Source: an uncultured Pseudothermotoga sp.
Lineage (GTDB): Bacteria; Thermotogota; Thermotogae; Thermotogales; DSM-5069
Reading direction: 5' to 3'
Assembly: GCA_937995655.1 (NCBI GenBank)
Contig: CALKJI010000010.1
Span: 62,001-126,000 of the forward strand
DNA: 64,000 bases
Shown: positions 37,246 to 46,220 of the stretch, piece after piece
Numbering within the stretch: the first letter of the stretch is position 1
Layout of the letters: each line of letters opens with the position of its first letter
Made by a program: the position numbers and the translations under genes
Notes under the pieces: model-generated
What the model was told of the DNA's origin: nothing
Databases searched by the model: none
What the model saw: the letters and a program-made list of their open reading frames with translations, nothing else

Positions 37246-37902
37246 ATGTTTGAAAGACATAGCCAGTTGCTAAAAGAATGTATGGATAAGATCTTTTCTG
37301 CAAAGGTACTTGTTGCTGGCGCCGGAGGACTTGGATGTACAGTCCTGTCACTACTCGTAAGGTTGGGTGTGGGTACCATATACTTGGTAGATAGTGCTGA
37401 GGTTGACGAACCAGACCTCAACAGGCAGATTTTGTACGACTTAGAAAGTATAGGGAGACAAAAAGTAAAAGCGGCGTGTGAAAAACTCAAAAAGATAAAT
37501 CCCTCATGCAATTTGGTTTCAATTTATGAATTCATAGATGAAAACTTTCCTATGCCAAAGGTTGATGCTGTGGTTGATTGTCTTGACAGTTTCAAGTCAA
37601 AATTGACCTTAGATAGGCTTTGTCAAGAAAATTCAGTACCGCTTGTTCACGCTGGTGTTCAAGGATTTGTTGGCCAGGCTACGACGATTTTGTATGGTAG
37701 AACTCCCACTCTCAACCAATTATTCAAAAAAACTCTAGACCAAAGAGCTTTGCAAATCTTTCCACCCTTGGTAGTTCTGATGGCTTCGATACAAGCAACT
37801 GAGGTGATCAAACTTATCTGTGGAGAAAATGAATCGCTGGTTGGCAAAATGCTGCTGGTTGATCTGTTGAATAATCGCTTTGAAACAGTGAAAATAATAT
37901 AA
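37246..37902 (+). CDS. ThiF/MoeB/HesA-type E1-like adenylyltransferase
   Basis: A 218-residue E1-like enzyme with the nucleotide loop LVAGAGGLGCTVLS, the EPDLNRQILY arginine-finger block, lysine in RQKVKAACEKL and aspartate in VDCLDSF. It should activate the C-terminal glycine of the preceding MoaD-like protein. It lacks the two CxxC pairs that bind zinc in MoeB and ThiF: the expected region reads RTPTLNQLFKKTLDQR. It is therefore a shortened, zinc-free form. ATG 37246 is chosen, 1 bp after the MoaD-like stop, with GGTGGAT upstream. Confidence 0.87.
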   Translation: MFERHSQLLKECMDKIFSAKVLVAGAGGLGCTVLSLLVRLGVGTIYLVDSAEVDEPDLNRQILYDLESIGRQKVKAACEKLKKINPSCNLVSIYEFIDENFPMPKVDAVVDCLDSFKSKLTLDRLCQENSVPLVHAGVQGFVGQATTILYGRTPTLNQLFKKTLDQRALQIFPPLVVLMASIQATEVIKLICGENESLVGKMLLVDLLNNRFETVKII

Positions 37903-37917
37903 CCTGGTGGTGGTACG

Positions 37918-38661
37918 GTGAAAAGAATTCTGGTGACTATTTATTTTCTTGTGGCTGCCGTTTTATATATTTTAGTTTATGGAACCATTGTTTTGTTGAT
38001 TGGTTTCATCATTCGAATCTTTGCTGGAAGGATCAAGGCTAGGCGGTTCGTCGATGGTCAGATCAAGATCTTTGGCAGAAATGCTTTCAAGTTCATGTTT
38101 TCGCCAACGGTTGTTTTTGGCCAGGAAAATATTTGTGAAAACTGTCTTGTGGTAGCGAATCATCAAAGCTTGATGGATATACCTTTGGTCCTTGGTTATT
38201 TGGGTCCAATGCCCATGGTTGCTAAGAAAGAACTTTCAAAGGTGCCCGGTGTGAATTGGTTTGTTAAGTACATGGGCGGATTCTTTTTAGACCGGAGTAA
38301 GCCCACCGAAGGCGCACAGATAATCAAAAAGATCATGAAGACATTGGCTAATGGGAATTCCCTGTTGGTCTTTCCCGAAGGTACCCGTTCCGTTGATGGT
38401 ACAATCAGTAAGTTCAAGATAGCGATCTTCAAGGTGGCGAAAAAACTCAACGTCAAAGTATTACCTATTTCAATTTGGGGTACAATATTCTTGATGCCAA
38501 AACGCAGCCTCTTTTTAAACCCCGGGCCTGTGTCTATGATAATTCACCCACCTATTGATCCGAAAGATTATTCCAACGAGGAAGAACTTGCTCAGGGGGT
38601 AGAAGAAGTTGTACGACTTGGGGTTGAGAGGCTCAAAGCCATTGGAGGTGACTTGAAATGA
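37918..38661 (+). CDS. plsC: 1-acyl-sn-glycerol-3-phosphate acyltransferase
   Basis: A 247-residue PlsC family membrane enzyme. An N-terminal hydrophobic segment (about 4-37) precedes the catalytic NHQSLMD (HX4D) and the glycerophosphate block VFPEGTRS. It adds the second acyl chain to lysophosphatidic acid at the inner membrane. Start is GTG 37918. The stop overlaps the BFN gene by 4 bp (ATGA). Confidence 0.93.
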   Translation: MKRILVTIYFLVAAVLYILVYGTIVLLIGFIIRIFAGRIKARRFVDGQIKIFGRNAFKFMFSPTVVFGQENICENCLVVANHQSLMDIPLVLGYLGPMPMVAKKELSKVPGVNWFVKYMGGFFLDRSKPTEGAQIIKKIMKTLANGNSLLVFPEGTRSVDGTISKFKIAIFKVAKKLNVKVLPISIWGTIFLMPKRSLFLNPGPVSMIIHPPIDPKDYSNEEELAQGVEEVVRLGVERLKAIGGDLK

Positions 38662-39209
38662 GAAGAGCCTGGATTAAAGCATTGGTTCTGGATAAGGTTC
38701 ATAATTCTCCCGTCGTAATACTGGGAATCGAAGGTACAAACAAGGTGGTACCGATCTGGATAGGAGCCTGTGAAGCAAATGCTCTCGCGATAAGTCTTGA
38801 GGGTCTTAACTTTCCAAGACCACTGACTCACGATTTGATCGTGAACATTCTTGAAGCACTCGATGCACGTCTCGAGAAAGCGATCATCCATTCTGTAAAA
38901 GATAACGTTTACTATGCAACACTTGTGATAAGGGACCTAACCTATGTAGAAGGTGAAGAAGAGGAAGGTTCGGACGAACATGCTCTGATCGAAATGGATG
39001 CAAGGCCATCGGATTCAATAGTCCTTGCTGTGAAAAAAGGGATACCACTCTACGTGAGTAATGAAATAGTAGAAGAGCATGCGATTGACTTGAAGATTCC
39101 TGAAGATACGTCGGACGAAGATTTCAAAAAATTTGTTGAAAATTTGGACATAGATAAATTCAGACAGATGCTCAGAGATGAGCCCCACGACCAAGAAGAT
39201 GAGGAATGA
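38658..39209 (+). CDS. bifunctional nuclease (BFN/DUF151) domain protein
   Basis: A 183-residue DUF151 protein like T. maritima TM0160. The N-terminal strands hold WIKALVLDKVHNSPVVILG, PIWIGACEANALAI and, later, DARPSDSIVLAVKKGIPLYV, the family signature; an acidic tail follows (about 140-183), with EDFKKFVENL resembling a UVR-type helix. Plant homologues cut DNA and RNA; bacterial function is uncertain. It overlaps plsC by 4 bp and the prenyl synthase gene. Confidence 0.88.
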   Translation: MRRAWIKALVLDKVHNSPVVILGIEGTNKVVPIWIGACEANALAISLEGLNFPRPLTHDLIVNILEALDARLEKAIIHSVKDNVYYATLVIRDLTYVEGEEEEGSDEHALIEMDARPSDSIVLAVKKGIPLYVSNEIVEEHAIDLKIPEDTSDEDFKKFVENLDIDKFRQMLRDEPHDQEDEE

Positions 39210-40059
39210 GGAATTTCTTCAAATATTCAACGAAAGGCTAAAGGAACTGATCGTAACAACCAACAAAGTCGAAGAAGCTATGAAATATAGCCTTTTGTCT
39301 GGTGGGAAACGAATTAGGCCACTTTTGATAAAAACCATCTGTGAGGATATGATGGTCAAGAGTGATTTGATATGGCATCCAGCAATTGCAGTGGAACTTT
39401 TCCACACTGGGTCACTGGTTCATGATGATCTTCCACAGATCGATGACTCACCTCTCAGACGTGGTAAGCCTTCTTGTCATGTGGTTTATGGGAATGATTT
39501 TGCGATACTTGCCGGTGATGGGTTGATGTTGAAATCCTTCGAAATACTCAGCCAATCTCCTGCCAGTGATAATGTGAGAAATCTTCTCTTGAGAGAGTTC
39601 TCGAAATCGACCTACAATGTTCTGATCGGTGAGGCTCTTGATGTTCAATACACCGGTAGAAGTCAAAAGCTCGACGAAGTCATCAGGATGTACGCTAAAA
39701 AGACCGGTGGTTTATTCTCATTTTGTGTTGCATCGGGTGCCATACTTTCTGAGAGATTTCATCTGGTGGAAAGATTTTCCAGACTGGGTTCTGTACTTGG
39801 TATATGGTTTCAAGTGATTGATGATCTCAAGGACGCTCTATCCGATGAGATGGAGGTTGGCAAAACAGTTGGAAGGGACAAGATACTTGGAAAACCAACA
39901 GTTGTGAGTATCGTGGGCATTCAGAAAGCACAGGATTTTGCCGATAAGTTACTCGAGGGAATCGTGAAAAGATTCAGCGAATTTAGACTGAATAAACTGG
40001 TTGATTTTCTCATATCCTTTGCCGGTCGAGAGAGTGAGAAGAGTGGAAAAGGTTCTTGA
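39199..40059 (+). CDS. short-chain polyprenyl diphosphate synthase
   Basis: A 286-residue prenyl synthase with GGKRIRPLL, first aspartate-rich motif VHDDLPQIDDSPLRRG and second motif FQVIDDLKD. The DDxxxxD form of the first motif fits bacterial farnesyl or geranylgeranyl synthases (IspA group). It condenses IPP with allylic diphosphates for quinone and undecaprenyl carriers. Product length cannot be read safely. Start is uncertain between ATG 39178 and 39199, both with poor sites. It overlaps the BFN gene. Confidence 0.9.
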   Translation: MRNEEFLQIFNERLKELIVTTNKVEEAMKYSLLSGGKRIRPLLIKTICEDMMVKSDLIWHPAIAVELFHTGSLVHDDLPQIDDSPLRRGKPSCHVVYGNDFAILAGDGLMLKSFEILSQSPASDNVRNLLLREFSKSTYNVLIGEALDVQYTGRSQKLDEVIRMYAKKTGGLFSFCVASGAILSERFHLVERFSRLGSVLGIWFQVIDDLKDALSDEMEVGKTVGRDKILGKPTVVSIVGIQKAQDFADKLLEGIVKRFSEFRLNKLVDFLISFAGRESEKSGKGS

Positions 40060-42373
40060 ATTACTCAAATCGATAACTAAGAAGAAGTTGCTTTTGATTA
40101 TCGCTCTTGGTTCTATCTTAGTCTTTCTAGTAATCTTTTCAGGATTGAAAATTTTCAAGAGAACTTTTGTGGCACGACCTGAAAGTGGCACGAGTGTCAT
40201 AACCAATTTTTTGACGATCTCAGTACCTGAGGGTGCCTATAGCCGACCCAAGTCCTTTGAGATAAGAAGAGTACCGTCTTCAAACCTTCCTGTGCAACTT
40301 GCTTCTGTCTTTGTCTCTGATATTTATGAAGTTTCGCCCGTTGATAAGATTGAGGAATTTGCAATGAAACCAATTTTGATTCGCTATCGCTTGCCAAGGA
40401 ATCTGTATCTTGGTGAAGAATATGCCAATGTGAGACTGGCTTACATTCCAAACACTTCTGAACCGATCTACAGATCTTTTGGTGGTGCCTACATAGACAT
40501 TGATGAACTGGGACCGTATATTGAAGTTGAGGCTTTTCACACCTCAACGATTGGTTTGACAGCAAATGTACCACAGAAGCAGAAACTTGGTTTACAACTG
40601 GTCAAAGAAAATTCAAGGAGCATTGAACCAGTTCTATTGCTCATACCAGATGTAGATAGGAGTTTCCTGGGCTTTGTTCCAAGCACACTCAAACAGGAGA
40701 TCAATTTCTGGAGTGAACTCTTTCCAAATAGAACGATCATGTACTATGAGTACCCAATAATTGATACAAAATCAAAATCTTACATGAACAGTTACAGGCA
40801 GTTTTCTAAGACTTCCGGTGTAGGTAGCTTTTTGCTCTATGAATCTGAAAAGTTGGCAGCCGAACTTCTGAGATTAAAATCCCTCGAGTTTGATATTCTC
40901 GCGCATGGAATGGGAGGCATCGTAGCTCGCTTGGCATTAGAAAGGCACCCAGAGATAAAAAACGTTAGAGCCATGGTCTTGGTGAGTACCCCTAATAGAG
41001 GTACAAACATAGTAAATCCTATTTACTTTGGGACTCTAATCTATGGTAAACCTTCAGAACTGATCGCGGCTAATTTTGGTACTGAGAAATCTACCATAGA
41101 CTCTATGAAGTCGCATCTAATGTTTTATCTTGAATCGATTGGTCCATTGTACAGAGAAATATCTATATCTTCTAAGTTGCTCAGTTTATTGAGTTCAATA
41201 CGTCAAGATGTGAGATATCTTTCCGTTATTGGTAACAGACCCCCCATGTCCATAAACTTGAGAGGGACACCGCTTGAAAGTTTCTATCCGGAACTGGTAG
41301 TTGGTTTGGGTGATGGTGTCGTTACAAGGCAGAGTGCAATGATAGATGGAGCCGAGTTTTTTGAGTCAGACGGATCATTCTTTGACTGTTATCTTTCTCC
41401 TAAGTTTCATGATAAACTGAGAAAATTTTTAGAGTACCAATCTCCTAAGGTCCCAGAATACAAGACGGAAACCTATCCTGAAAGAGTAGTGAGTTCACGG
41501 GAAACAGAGGTGATTTCCAAGCCTGTTCAAAGTTTACAAGTCAGGGTGCCAAATTCTTTCAAAATCGTTCAGTTTATGAAAAAAACAAAGACACTTGATC
41601 AACAGGCACTCGATATTTTTCAAGTTGATTCAAAGATCTTAATCCAGCGTAATGGTGGGTTGTATGACCTGAACGGAAAACTTTTGTACCAAGGAGATAT
41701 CCGGTTTGCACACGTTGTTTCGCGTAAACTAGGGTTCTATAGCAACAAAAGTGCAGTAATATATAGTGGAAATAATCTATCTGTGACCTCTGGCGTAGAT
41801 CTTTTGGAGAACTGTGTAGACTTCTTAGCCAGCGATATTGGAATATTCTCAATAACAAAGAACAAAACCTTGGCTCTTTATAAATGGGAAAAGGAATGGA
41901 AAAAGATTGCCGATCTACCGGGGGAATACGCGAAGTTCATCGACGGTGACGCGCCTCTTTTGTTGACAAATGAAGTTGTCTACAGCCTATCGAATGATGC
42001 CAACCCTTTGAGAAGGCTTGTGAGTTATTCTGAAATAGGTGTAAAGGGAAGGTCAGTTGATTTTACAACCTGCGTCAGGAAAAATGACCTTTTGGTCTTA
42101 GGACTGAGGAGTTACGCAGTAGTTTTGTTCAATCTCTCAACAAGATCGCAATTTGTTGTAGCTGAAGGGTGGATAGATCCAGTTTATGTTGGACAGAGCG
42201 ACAGGTATCTGTTGATTGGTGGTAGTTCGTCAGTGATCTTTTTTGACCAGAAAAATATGACACTCAGAGAAGAGATACACAAGTTTGACGGAAAAGTCAA
42301 AAAGGTCATAACAGTTGGAAAGGAGGTTTACGCGCTTGTGGACAGGAGGATAGAGATCTATGAATTACCTTAA
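40043..42373 (+). CDS. lipase-fold (alpha/beta hydrolase) protein lacking the catalytic serine, with C-terminal propeller-like region
   Basis: A 776-residue protein with an N-terminal membrane anchor (about 10-35), a beta-rich domain, then a PGAP1/lipase-like alpha/beta hydrolase domain at about 200-450. The nucleophile elbow reads LAHGMGGIVARLALE where lipases have GHSMGG: the serine is glycine (Gly289). FHDKLRKFLEY may hold the histidine. The C-terminal third is repeated strands resembling a propeller. Probably a surface-exposed, anchored binding protein. GTG 40043 is chosen; GTG 40034 is possible. It overlaps the prenyl synthase and TPR genes. Confidence 0.72.
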   Translation: MEKVLELLKSITKKKLLLIIALGSILVFLVIFSGLKIFKRTFVARPESGTSVITNFLTISVPEGAYSRPKSFEIRRVPSSNLPVQLASVFVSDIYEVSPVDKIEEFAMKPILIRYRLPRNLYLGEEYANVRLAYIPNTSEPIYRSFGGAYIDIDELGPYIEVEAFHTSTIGLTANVPQKQKLGLQLVKENSRSIEPVLLLIPDVDRSFLGFVPSTLKQEINFWSELFPNRTIMYYEYPIIDTKSKSYMNSYRQFSKTSGVGSFLLYESEKLAAELLRLKSLEFDILAHGMGGIVARLALERHPEIKNVRAMVLVSTPNRGTNIVNPIYFGTLIYGKPSELIAANFGTEKSTIDSMKSHLMFYLESIGPLYREISISSKLLSLLSSIRQDVRYLSVIGNRPPMSINLRGTPLESFYPELVVGLGDGVVTRQSAMIDGAEFFESDGSFFDCYLSPKFHDKLRKFLEYQSPKVPEYKTETYPERVVSSRETEVISKPVQSLQVRVPNSFKIVQFMKKTKTLDQQALDIFQVDSKILIQRNGGLYDLNGKLLYQGDIRFAHVVSRKLGFYSNKSAVIYSGNNLSVTSGVDLLENCVDFLASDIGIFSITKNKTLALYKWEKEWKKIADLPGEYAKFIDGDAPLLLTNEVVYSLSNDANPLRRLVSYSEIGVKGRSVDFTTCVRKNDLLVLGLRSYAVVLFNLSTRSQFVVAEGWIDPVYVGQSDRYLLIGGSSSVIFFDQKNMTLREEIHKFDGKVKKVITVGKEVYALVDRRIEIYELP

Positions 42374-43229
42374 GGGAGCAAAGGCGTTTTTTGTTCTTAC
42401 AATGATTACGCTTGGCACTTTTGTTTTTGCACTGAATGATTATTATACATCTGCGATGAATGCTTATGTTTCAGGGAACTATGAACAAGCCCTTAAGTGG
42501 TTTGAAGATGCTGTGCGAATTGAACCTTCATTGGAGTCTTATGATAGTCTGCTCAAATTGAAGATGGGTATCTCTGCCTTTGCCATAGGTGATCTTCAAA
42601 GAGCAAGGACATATTTGGAACAGTACAAGGACTCTAATCCAATCGCCACCCAGATCTTAACGCTGATCAAACAAGGAGCTCGACCAACCGAGGAGTGGAT
42701 GACATGGATAAGATCAAGAATTCCACAGACGACCTTGGCTGCACCAGAGACGCCTCAAAAAAGTGGCGCTTCGCTGCTTCTTATCGCGGGTGTCTTTGTT
42801 GTTAGTTTTTCCGTGAGTTTTCTTGGTTTGTACTTTTTGAAGAGAGGGAAGGAAAGGAAGGCACGGGTAAAAAGAGTGGAAAAACCAACTGAACAAAAGA
42901 TCGATATTGAAGCACAACTTGAAAGCAATATGAATGAGGTTGAAGAACTTGTTCAGCAGATATCTACTTCAACACAGATGCCTGTTTTTGAGTCTGATGA
43001 GAAGTTTAAAGAAATTGAAGCCCAGCTTGATTCAATAGTTCAGGAGATTCTCTCAAAGGAAAAACCTAAAGAGGAGGTCCACTTGGGTAGCCAAGATGAT
43101 CCTTTTGAGATCCTCAAGAAACTTGAAGAAAAGCCTGCTTATGACGAGGAAGATGCAAAGGTTTTGTCCGATCTAATGAACAAGATTATTAGTACCCAGG
43201 AAAAATCACAAGACGAGACGGAACGTTGA
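42360..43229 (+). CDS. TPR-containing membrane protein
   Basis: A 289-residue protein. The N-terminus (8-25) is a signal sequence or helix ending TFVFALN; residues about 26-100 form TPR helices (SAMNAYVSGNYEQALKWFEDA); a membrane helix lies at about 138-162; and the C-terminal 120 residues are charged and acidic with coiled-coil character. The TPR part is thus outside and the acidic tail in the cytosol. It overlaps the preceding gene by 14 bp, and its partner may be that protein. Its 3' end overlaps the convergent mreC-like gene by 41 bp. Confidence 0.78.
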   Translation: MNYLKGAKAFFVLTMITLGTFVFALNDYYTSAMNAYVSGNYEQALKWFEDAVRIEPSLESYDSLLKLKMGISAFAIGDLQRARTYLEQYKDSNPIATQILTLIKQGARPTEEWMTWIRSRIPQTTLAAPETPQKSGASLLLIAGVFVVSFSVSFLGLYFLKRGKERKARVKRVEKPTEQKIDIEAQLESNMNEVEELVQQISTSTQMPVFESDEKFKEIEAQLDSIVQEILSKEKPKEEVHLGSQDDPFEILKKLEEKPAYDEEDAKVLSDLMNKIISTQEKSQDETER

Positions 43230-43845
43230 AGTGGTTGTCAACAACGTAGTATAGACCATCCCTATCGATAACCTTACCCAACCTTCCAAATCCAAGATTT
43301 TTCAAGAGCACTCCGCAGGGAAACACATCAGATACGATCACTTCAAAGCCTGTGACGTCTACATTTTCATAAACTCGGAGTCTGTTACCAGAAAATAGTT
43401 CTCCATCTATTTTTATTGCTGACGATTCGGCTGTGACTTGTACGATTACTTGCGGAGAGAATATTGATTCTACCCAGCTGATTTGTTTGTCAGAACTTTT
43501 GACTATTCCAATCAAACACTTTCTGTCAGGATCTACAGCAATATCTCCTGGCTTTGATTCTCCGGCCACGATGATGTATTGCTCTCTCAACCCAAGAACA
43601 GGGAACCCTTCCAAAACCGATTGGATCTGTTGTTCCATAGGATTATTATCTTGATTTAGAGAGATTCTTATACCTTCCAGAATGTGCAGAGTAAACACTC
43701 TGATTTTGAAAGGTAAAACATTTAAAGAATGAAAAAGCGAATTCAAAGTGGAGCCTATGCGATGTGAGGATAGTACATCGAACACGAAGATCAAGATGAA
43801 AATGAAAAAAAGTGCAATGACCTGATTAACTTTCTTTACGGGCAT
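43189..43845 (-). CDS. mreC: MreC-like rod shape protein
   Basis: A 218-residue protein directly after mreB (no gap). It has an N-terminal membrane helix (about 8-26), a short helical linker and a beta-rich part with GDIAVDPDRKCLIGIVKSS and DVFPCGVLLKNLGFGRLG, matching the two beta domains of MreC. It is shorter than usual (270-350) and sequence similarity is weak, so the call leans on gene order. MreC links the MreB filament to cell wall synthases. It overlaps the TPR gene's end. Confidence 0.7.
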   Translation of the reverse strand: MPVKKVNQVIALFFIFILIFVFDVLSSHRIGSTLNSLFHSLNVLPFKIRVFTLHILEGIRISLNQDNNPMEQQIQSVLEGFPVLGLREQYIIVAGESKPGDIAVDPDRKCLIGIVKSSDKQISWVESIFSPQVIVQVTAESSAIKIDGELFSGNRLRVYENVDVTGFEVIVSDVFPCGVLLKNLGFGRLGKVIDRDGLYYVVDNHFNVPSRLVIFPGY

Positions 43846-44853
43846 TCAGTCCACCTGCTGGAGTTTTTTCAGTATCTCCACCTTGTCAATGACCTTGCCA
43901 GCACCTTTTGCGACGCATGACATTGGGTCCTCTGCCCTGACAACCTTTATGCCCGTCTCCTTTTCAATGAGTTTGTCGATACCTCTCAGCAAAGAGCCAC
44001 CACCTGTTGCTACGATTCCACGTTCCACGATGTCCGTGGCGAGTTCCGGTGGAGTTTTTTCTAAGGTAGATTTTATGCTGTCGATTATAGCTGCAATGGG
44101 TATCATGAGTGCCTCACGAATCTCTCCGCCCTTAAGGACAGTCTTTCTTGGTAGTCCTGTCGAAAGATCGATGCCCGTCACCACTGTCTCCAGTGCATCG
44201 TATTCTTCATTTGGAAAGACATTTCCAATATCTATCTTTATCTTTTCGCCGGTTCTCTCTCCTATTGCTATTCGATATGTTTCTCTGACATATTGAACTA
44301 TTGCTTCATCCATCTCATCACCTGCTATCCTTATTGAATCCCAGACAACGATGCTTCCCAAAGATATCACTGCGACCTCTGTAGTACCTCCGCCTATGTC
44401 GACGATCATATTTCCATTGGGTTCTTCCACGTCAAGATCTATACCTATCGCGCTTGCCATGGGTTCTTCTATCAAGAAAACTCTCGAGGCACCCGCTTCG
44501 AGTCCAGCTTCAAGTATGGCGCGTCTTTCTACATCGGTAATTCCTATTGGTACACCTATGACAACCCTTGGTTTGAGAAAAGACATCGTTGGTTTTGTCT
44601 TACCTATGAAGTACTTAAGCATTGAAAGGGCAACATCATAATCGGCAATGACGCCGTCTCTCAACGGGCGTAATGCTATTATGGACGCCGGGGTCTTTCC
44701 TAGCATCATCTTTGCTTCCATTCCTACTTTGAGAACTTCACCGGTGTCTGCATTGATTGCCACAACAGAAGGTTCGTTTATGATTATTCCTTTACCTCTC
44801 GCATATACAAGAGTGTTTGCTGTTCCAAGATCTATTCCAAGGTCACGTCTCAT
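43846..44853 (-). CDS. mreB: rod shape-determining protein MreB
   Basis: A 335-residue actin homologue. The nucleotide motifs are clear: [13 protein letters not shown], phosphate 2 [17 protein letters not shown], adenosine block [13 protein letters not shown]. It forms membrane filaments that guide lateral wall growth. ATG 44853 is chosen since it gives the family-standard start [10 protein letters not shown]; an upstream ATG at 44874 adds seven residues without a better site. It is followed directly by the mreC-like gene. Confidence 0.95.
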   Translation of the reverse strand: MRRDLGIDLGTANTLVYARGKGIIINEPSVVAINADTGEVLKVGMEAKMMLGKTPASIIALRPLRDGVIADYDVALSMLKYFIGKTKPTMSFLKPRVVIGVPIGITDVERRAILEAGLEAGASRVFLIEEPMASAIGIDLDVEEPNGNMIVDIGGGTTEVAVISLGSIVVWDSIRIAGDEMDEAIVQYVRETYRIAIGERTGEKIKIDIGNVFPNEEYDALETVVTGIDLSTGLPRKTVLKGGEIREALMIPIAAIIDSIKSTLEKTPPELATDIVERGIVATGGGSLLRGIDKLIEKETGIKVVRAEDPMSCVAKGAGKVIDKVEILKKLQQVD

Positions 44854-44906
44854 GTTCACAACACCATCCTTCATTGATTCGATTCAGCTAAATTTTATCA
44901 CGAAGG

Positions 44907-44934
44907 TTGAAAAAACAACAGATCGTGGTAAAGT
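44907..44934 (+). promoter_or_regulatory. promoter for the flippase-like gene
   Basis: TTGAAA and TAAAGT lie 16 bp apart, 24 bp before the GTG start. It is the best match in the 104-bp divergent gap with mreB. Confidence 0.45.
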
Positions 44935-44957
44935 AATAACGCAAAAGGTGATGAGAT

Positions 44958-45971
44958 GTGCGAACAAAAATTATCATAGGTGTCATTTTGAGCTTAGGAG
45001 TAACTGCTTTAATATCATTGTTTGGTGCAAAAGATACACTTTTTTCAGCTTTCAGAGCTATTGATCTTTTGATATTCTCCTTCGCGTGCTTTCTTTATTT
45101 TATTTTCATTCTGATTGACGCTGTCAGAACAAAGCTTTTGTTAACACACGACGGTGTAAGAATCGGTTATCTGTTGTGTCTCCAAAACACAGTACTTGGC
45201 CTTTACACCAGCGCGATAACTCCTTTCTCGGCGGGTGGTCAGCCCTTCCAGATATATCATTTGGTTAAGAACAACGTCTCCATAGAAAGATCATCGATGG
45301 CAATTGGTGTGAAATTCATCACTTCATTGACTTTGATGATTACGGCCTCCTTCGTTTTGATAGCTCTTAATGGTAAAAGGCTCGTGTCCGACAGCAGCTC
45401 CGCTTTTGTTATTTATACTGGTTTCATACTCACCAGTATTGTCTATGTATTTTTCTTATTTCTCATCCTGTCAAAGAATTTCACATACAAGATCTTCACA
45501 TCAAAACTTTTGACGCGTATGATTTCTCGTTTAACCAAGAAGAACACAGGTGTGGTTTTTAAGAAAACTGTTGATTCCTTATCGAACTATTTTGGAATGA
45601 TAAGAAATCTGTGGACTTCTTCCAAGTTGCTTTTAATATTCAATGTACTTTTGACTGGCTTGGAAATTGTTTTAACAATGAGTGTTCCATACATTTTGAT
45701 GCTGAGCTTTGGCTTTCAAAAAGTGAACTATTTTGAGTTTCTGGCAGCAATGCTCGCAATGACTATGGTTGTGTATTTTTTGCCAACACCGGGTTCATCA
45801 GGTGGAGTCGAAGGGGCCTTTTACATGATGTTCAAGAATTTAGTTTCACGCGATATTGTCGTTGCAACCGTTATAACATGGCGGCTTATCACGTATTATA
45901 CAATGATTGCTGTTGGGACCTTTCTGTTATCAAGATTACTCTGGACTCTCAAACAAACAAAGCTACAATGA
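44958..45971 (+). CDS. lysylphosphatidylglycerol synthase/flippase-like membrane protein (UPF0104)
   Basis: A 337-residue protein with about eight hydrophobic helices and the family signatures LYTSAITPFSAGGQPFQIYH and LPTPGSSGGVEGAF. It matches the transmembrane half of MprF/AglD-type proteins without the soluble transferase domain, so it is likely a lipid flippase or regulator of lipid-linked sugars. Start is GTG 44958 after AAGGTGATG. It is divergent from mreB, and its end overlaps a small minus-strand gene by 23 bp. Confidence 0.87.
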   Translation: MRTKIIIGVILSLGVTALISLFGAKDTLFSAFRAIDLLIFSFACFLYFIFILIDAVRTKLLLTHDGVRIGYLLCLQNTVLGLYTSAITPFSAGGQPFQIYHLVKNNVSIERSSMAIGVKFITSLTLMITASFVLIALNGKRLVSDSSSAFVIYTGFILTSIVYVFFLFLILSKNFTYKIFTSKLLTRMISRLTKKNTGVVFKKTVDSLSNYFGMIRNLWTSSKLLLIFNVLLTGLEIVLTMSVPYILMLSFGFQKVNYFEFLAAMLAMTMVVYFLPTPGSSGGVEGAFYMMFKNLVSRDIVVATVITWRLITYYTMIAVGTFLLSRLLWTLKQTKLQ

Positions 45972-46149
45972 AAGATAATGCATACATAGCTCCACACAAG
46001 ATCAAGGCTTTCCAACCTCGCTTGTTGTGCCCTTTCATTTTCTCTTTTTCATCATTTTTCATAGCCTTCAATCCAAGCTCAAAGCTCAAAATAGCAAACA
46101 GTAATGTACCAGAGCCTGCAAAAAATAAAATGTTCGAAAAAGTTTTCAA
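45949..46149 (-). CDS. small two-helix membrane protein
   Basis: A 66-residue protein: hydrophobic helix at about 6-27, a highly charged loop (KAMKNDEKEKMKGHNKRGWK), then a second helix at about 47-65. The TTG start has GAGGTGAT 4 bp upstream and a promoter (TTGAAT, 17 bp, TATAGT) further up. The pattern of two clean helices and a basic loop argues against chance. I do not recognise the family. It follows the YitT gene in the same direction and overlaps the end of the convergent flippase-like gene. Confidence 0.65.
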   Translation of the reverse strand: MKTFSNILFFAGSGTLLFAILSFELGLKAMKNDEKEKMKGHNKRGWKALILCGAMYALSFIVALFV

Positions 46150-46166
46150 GTTATCACCTCACAGTT

Positions 46167-46195
46167 ACTATACGCAAAAATACTAGATGATTCAA
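46167..46195 (-). promoter_or_regulatory. promoter for the small membrane protein gene
   Basis: On the minus strand, TTGAAT and TATAGT lie 17 bp apart, ending 18 bp before the TTG start. Confidence 0.5.
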
Positions 46196-46220
46196 CAGGT
46201 ATTCTGTCGCTGATAGATTT

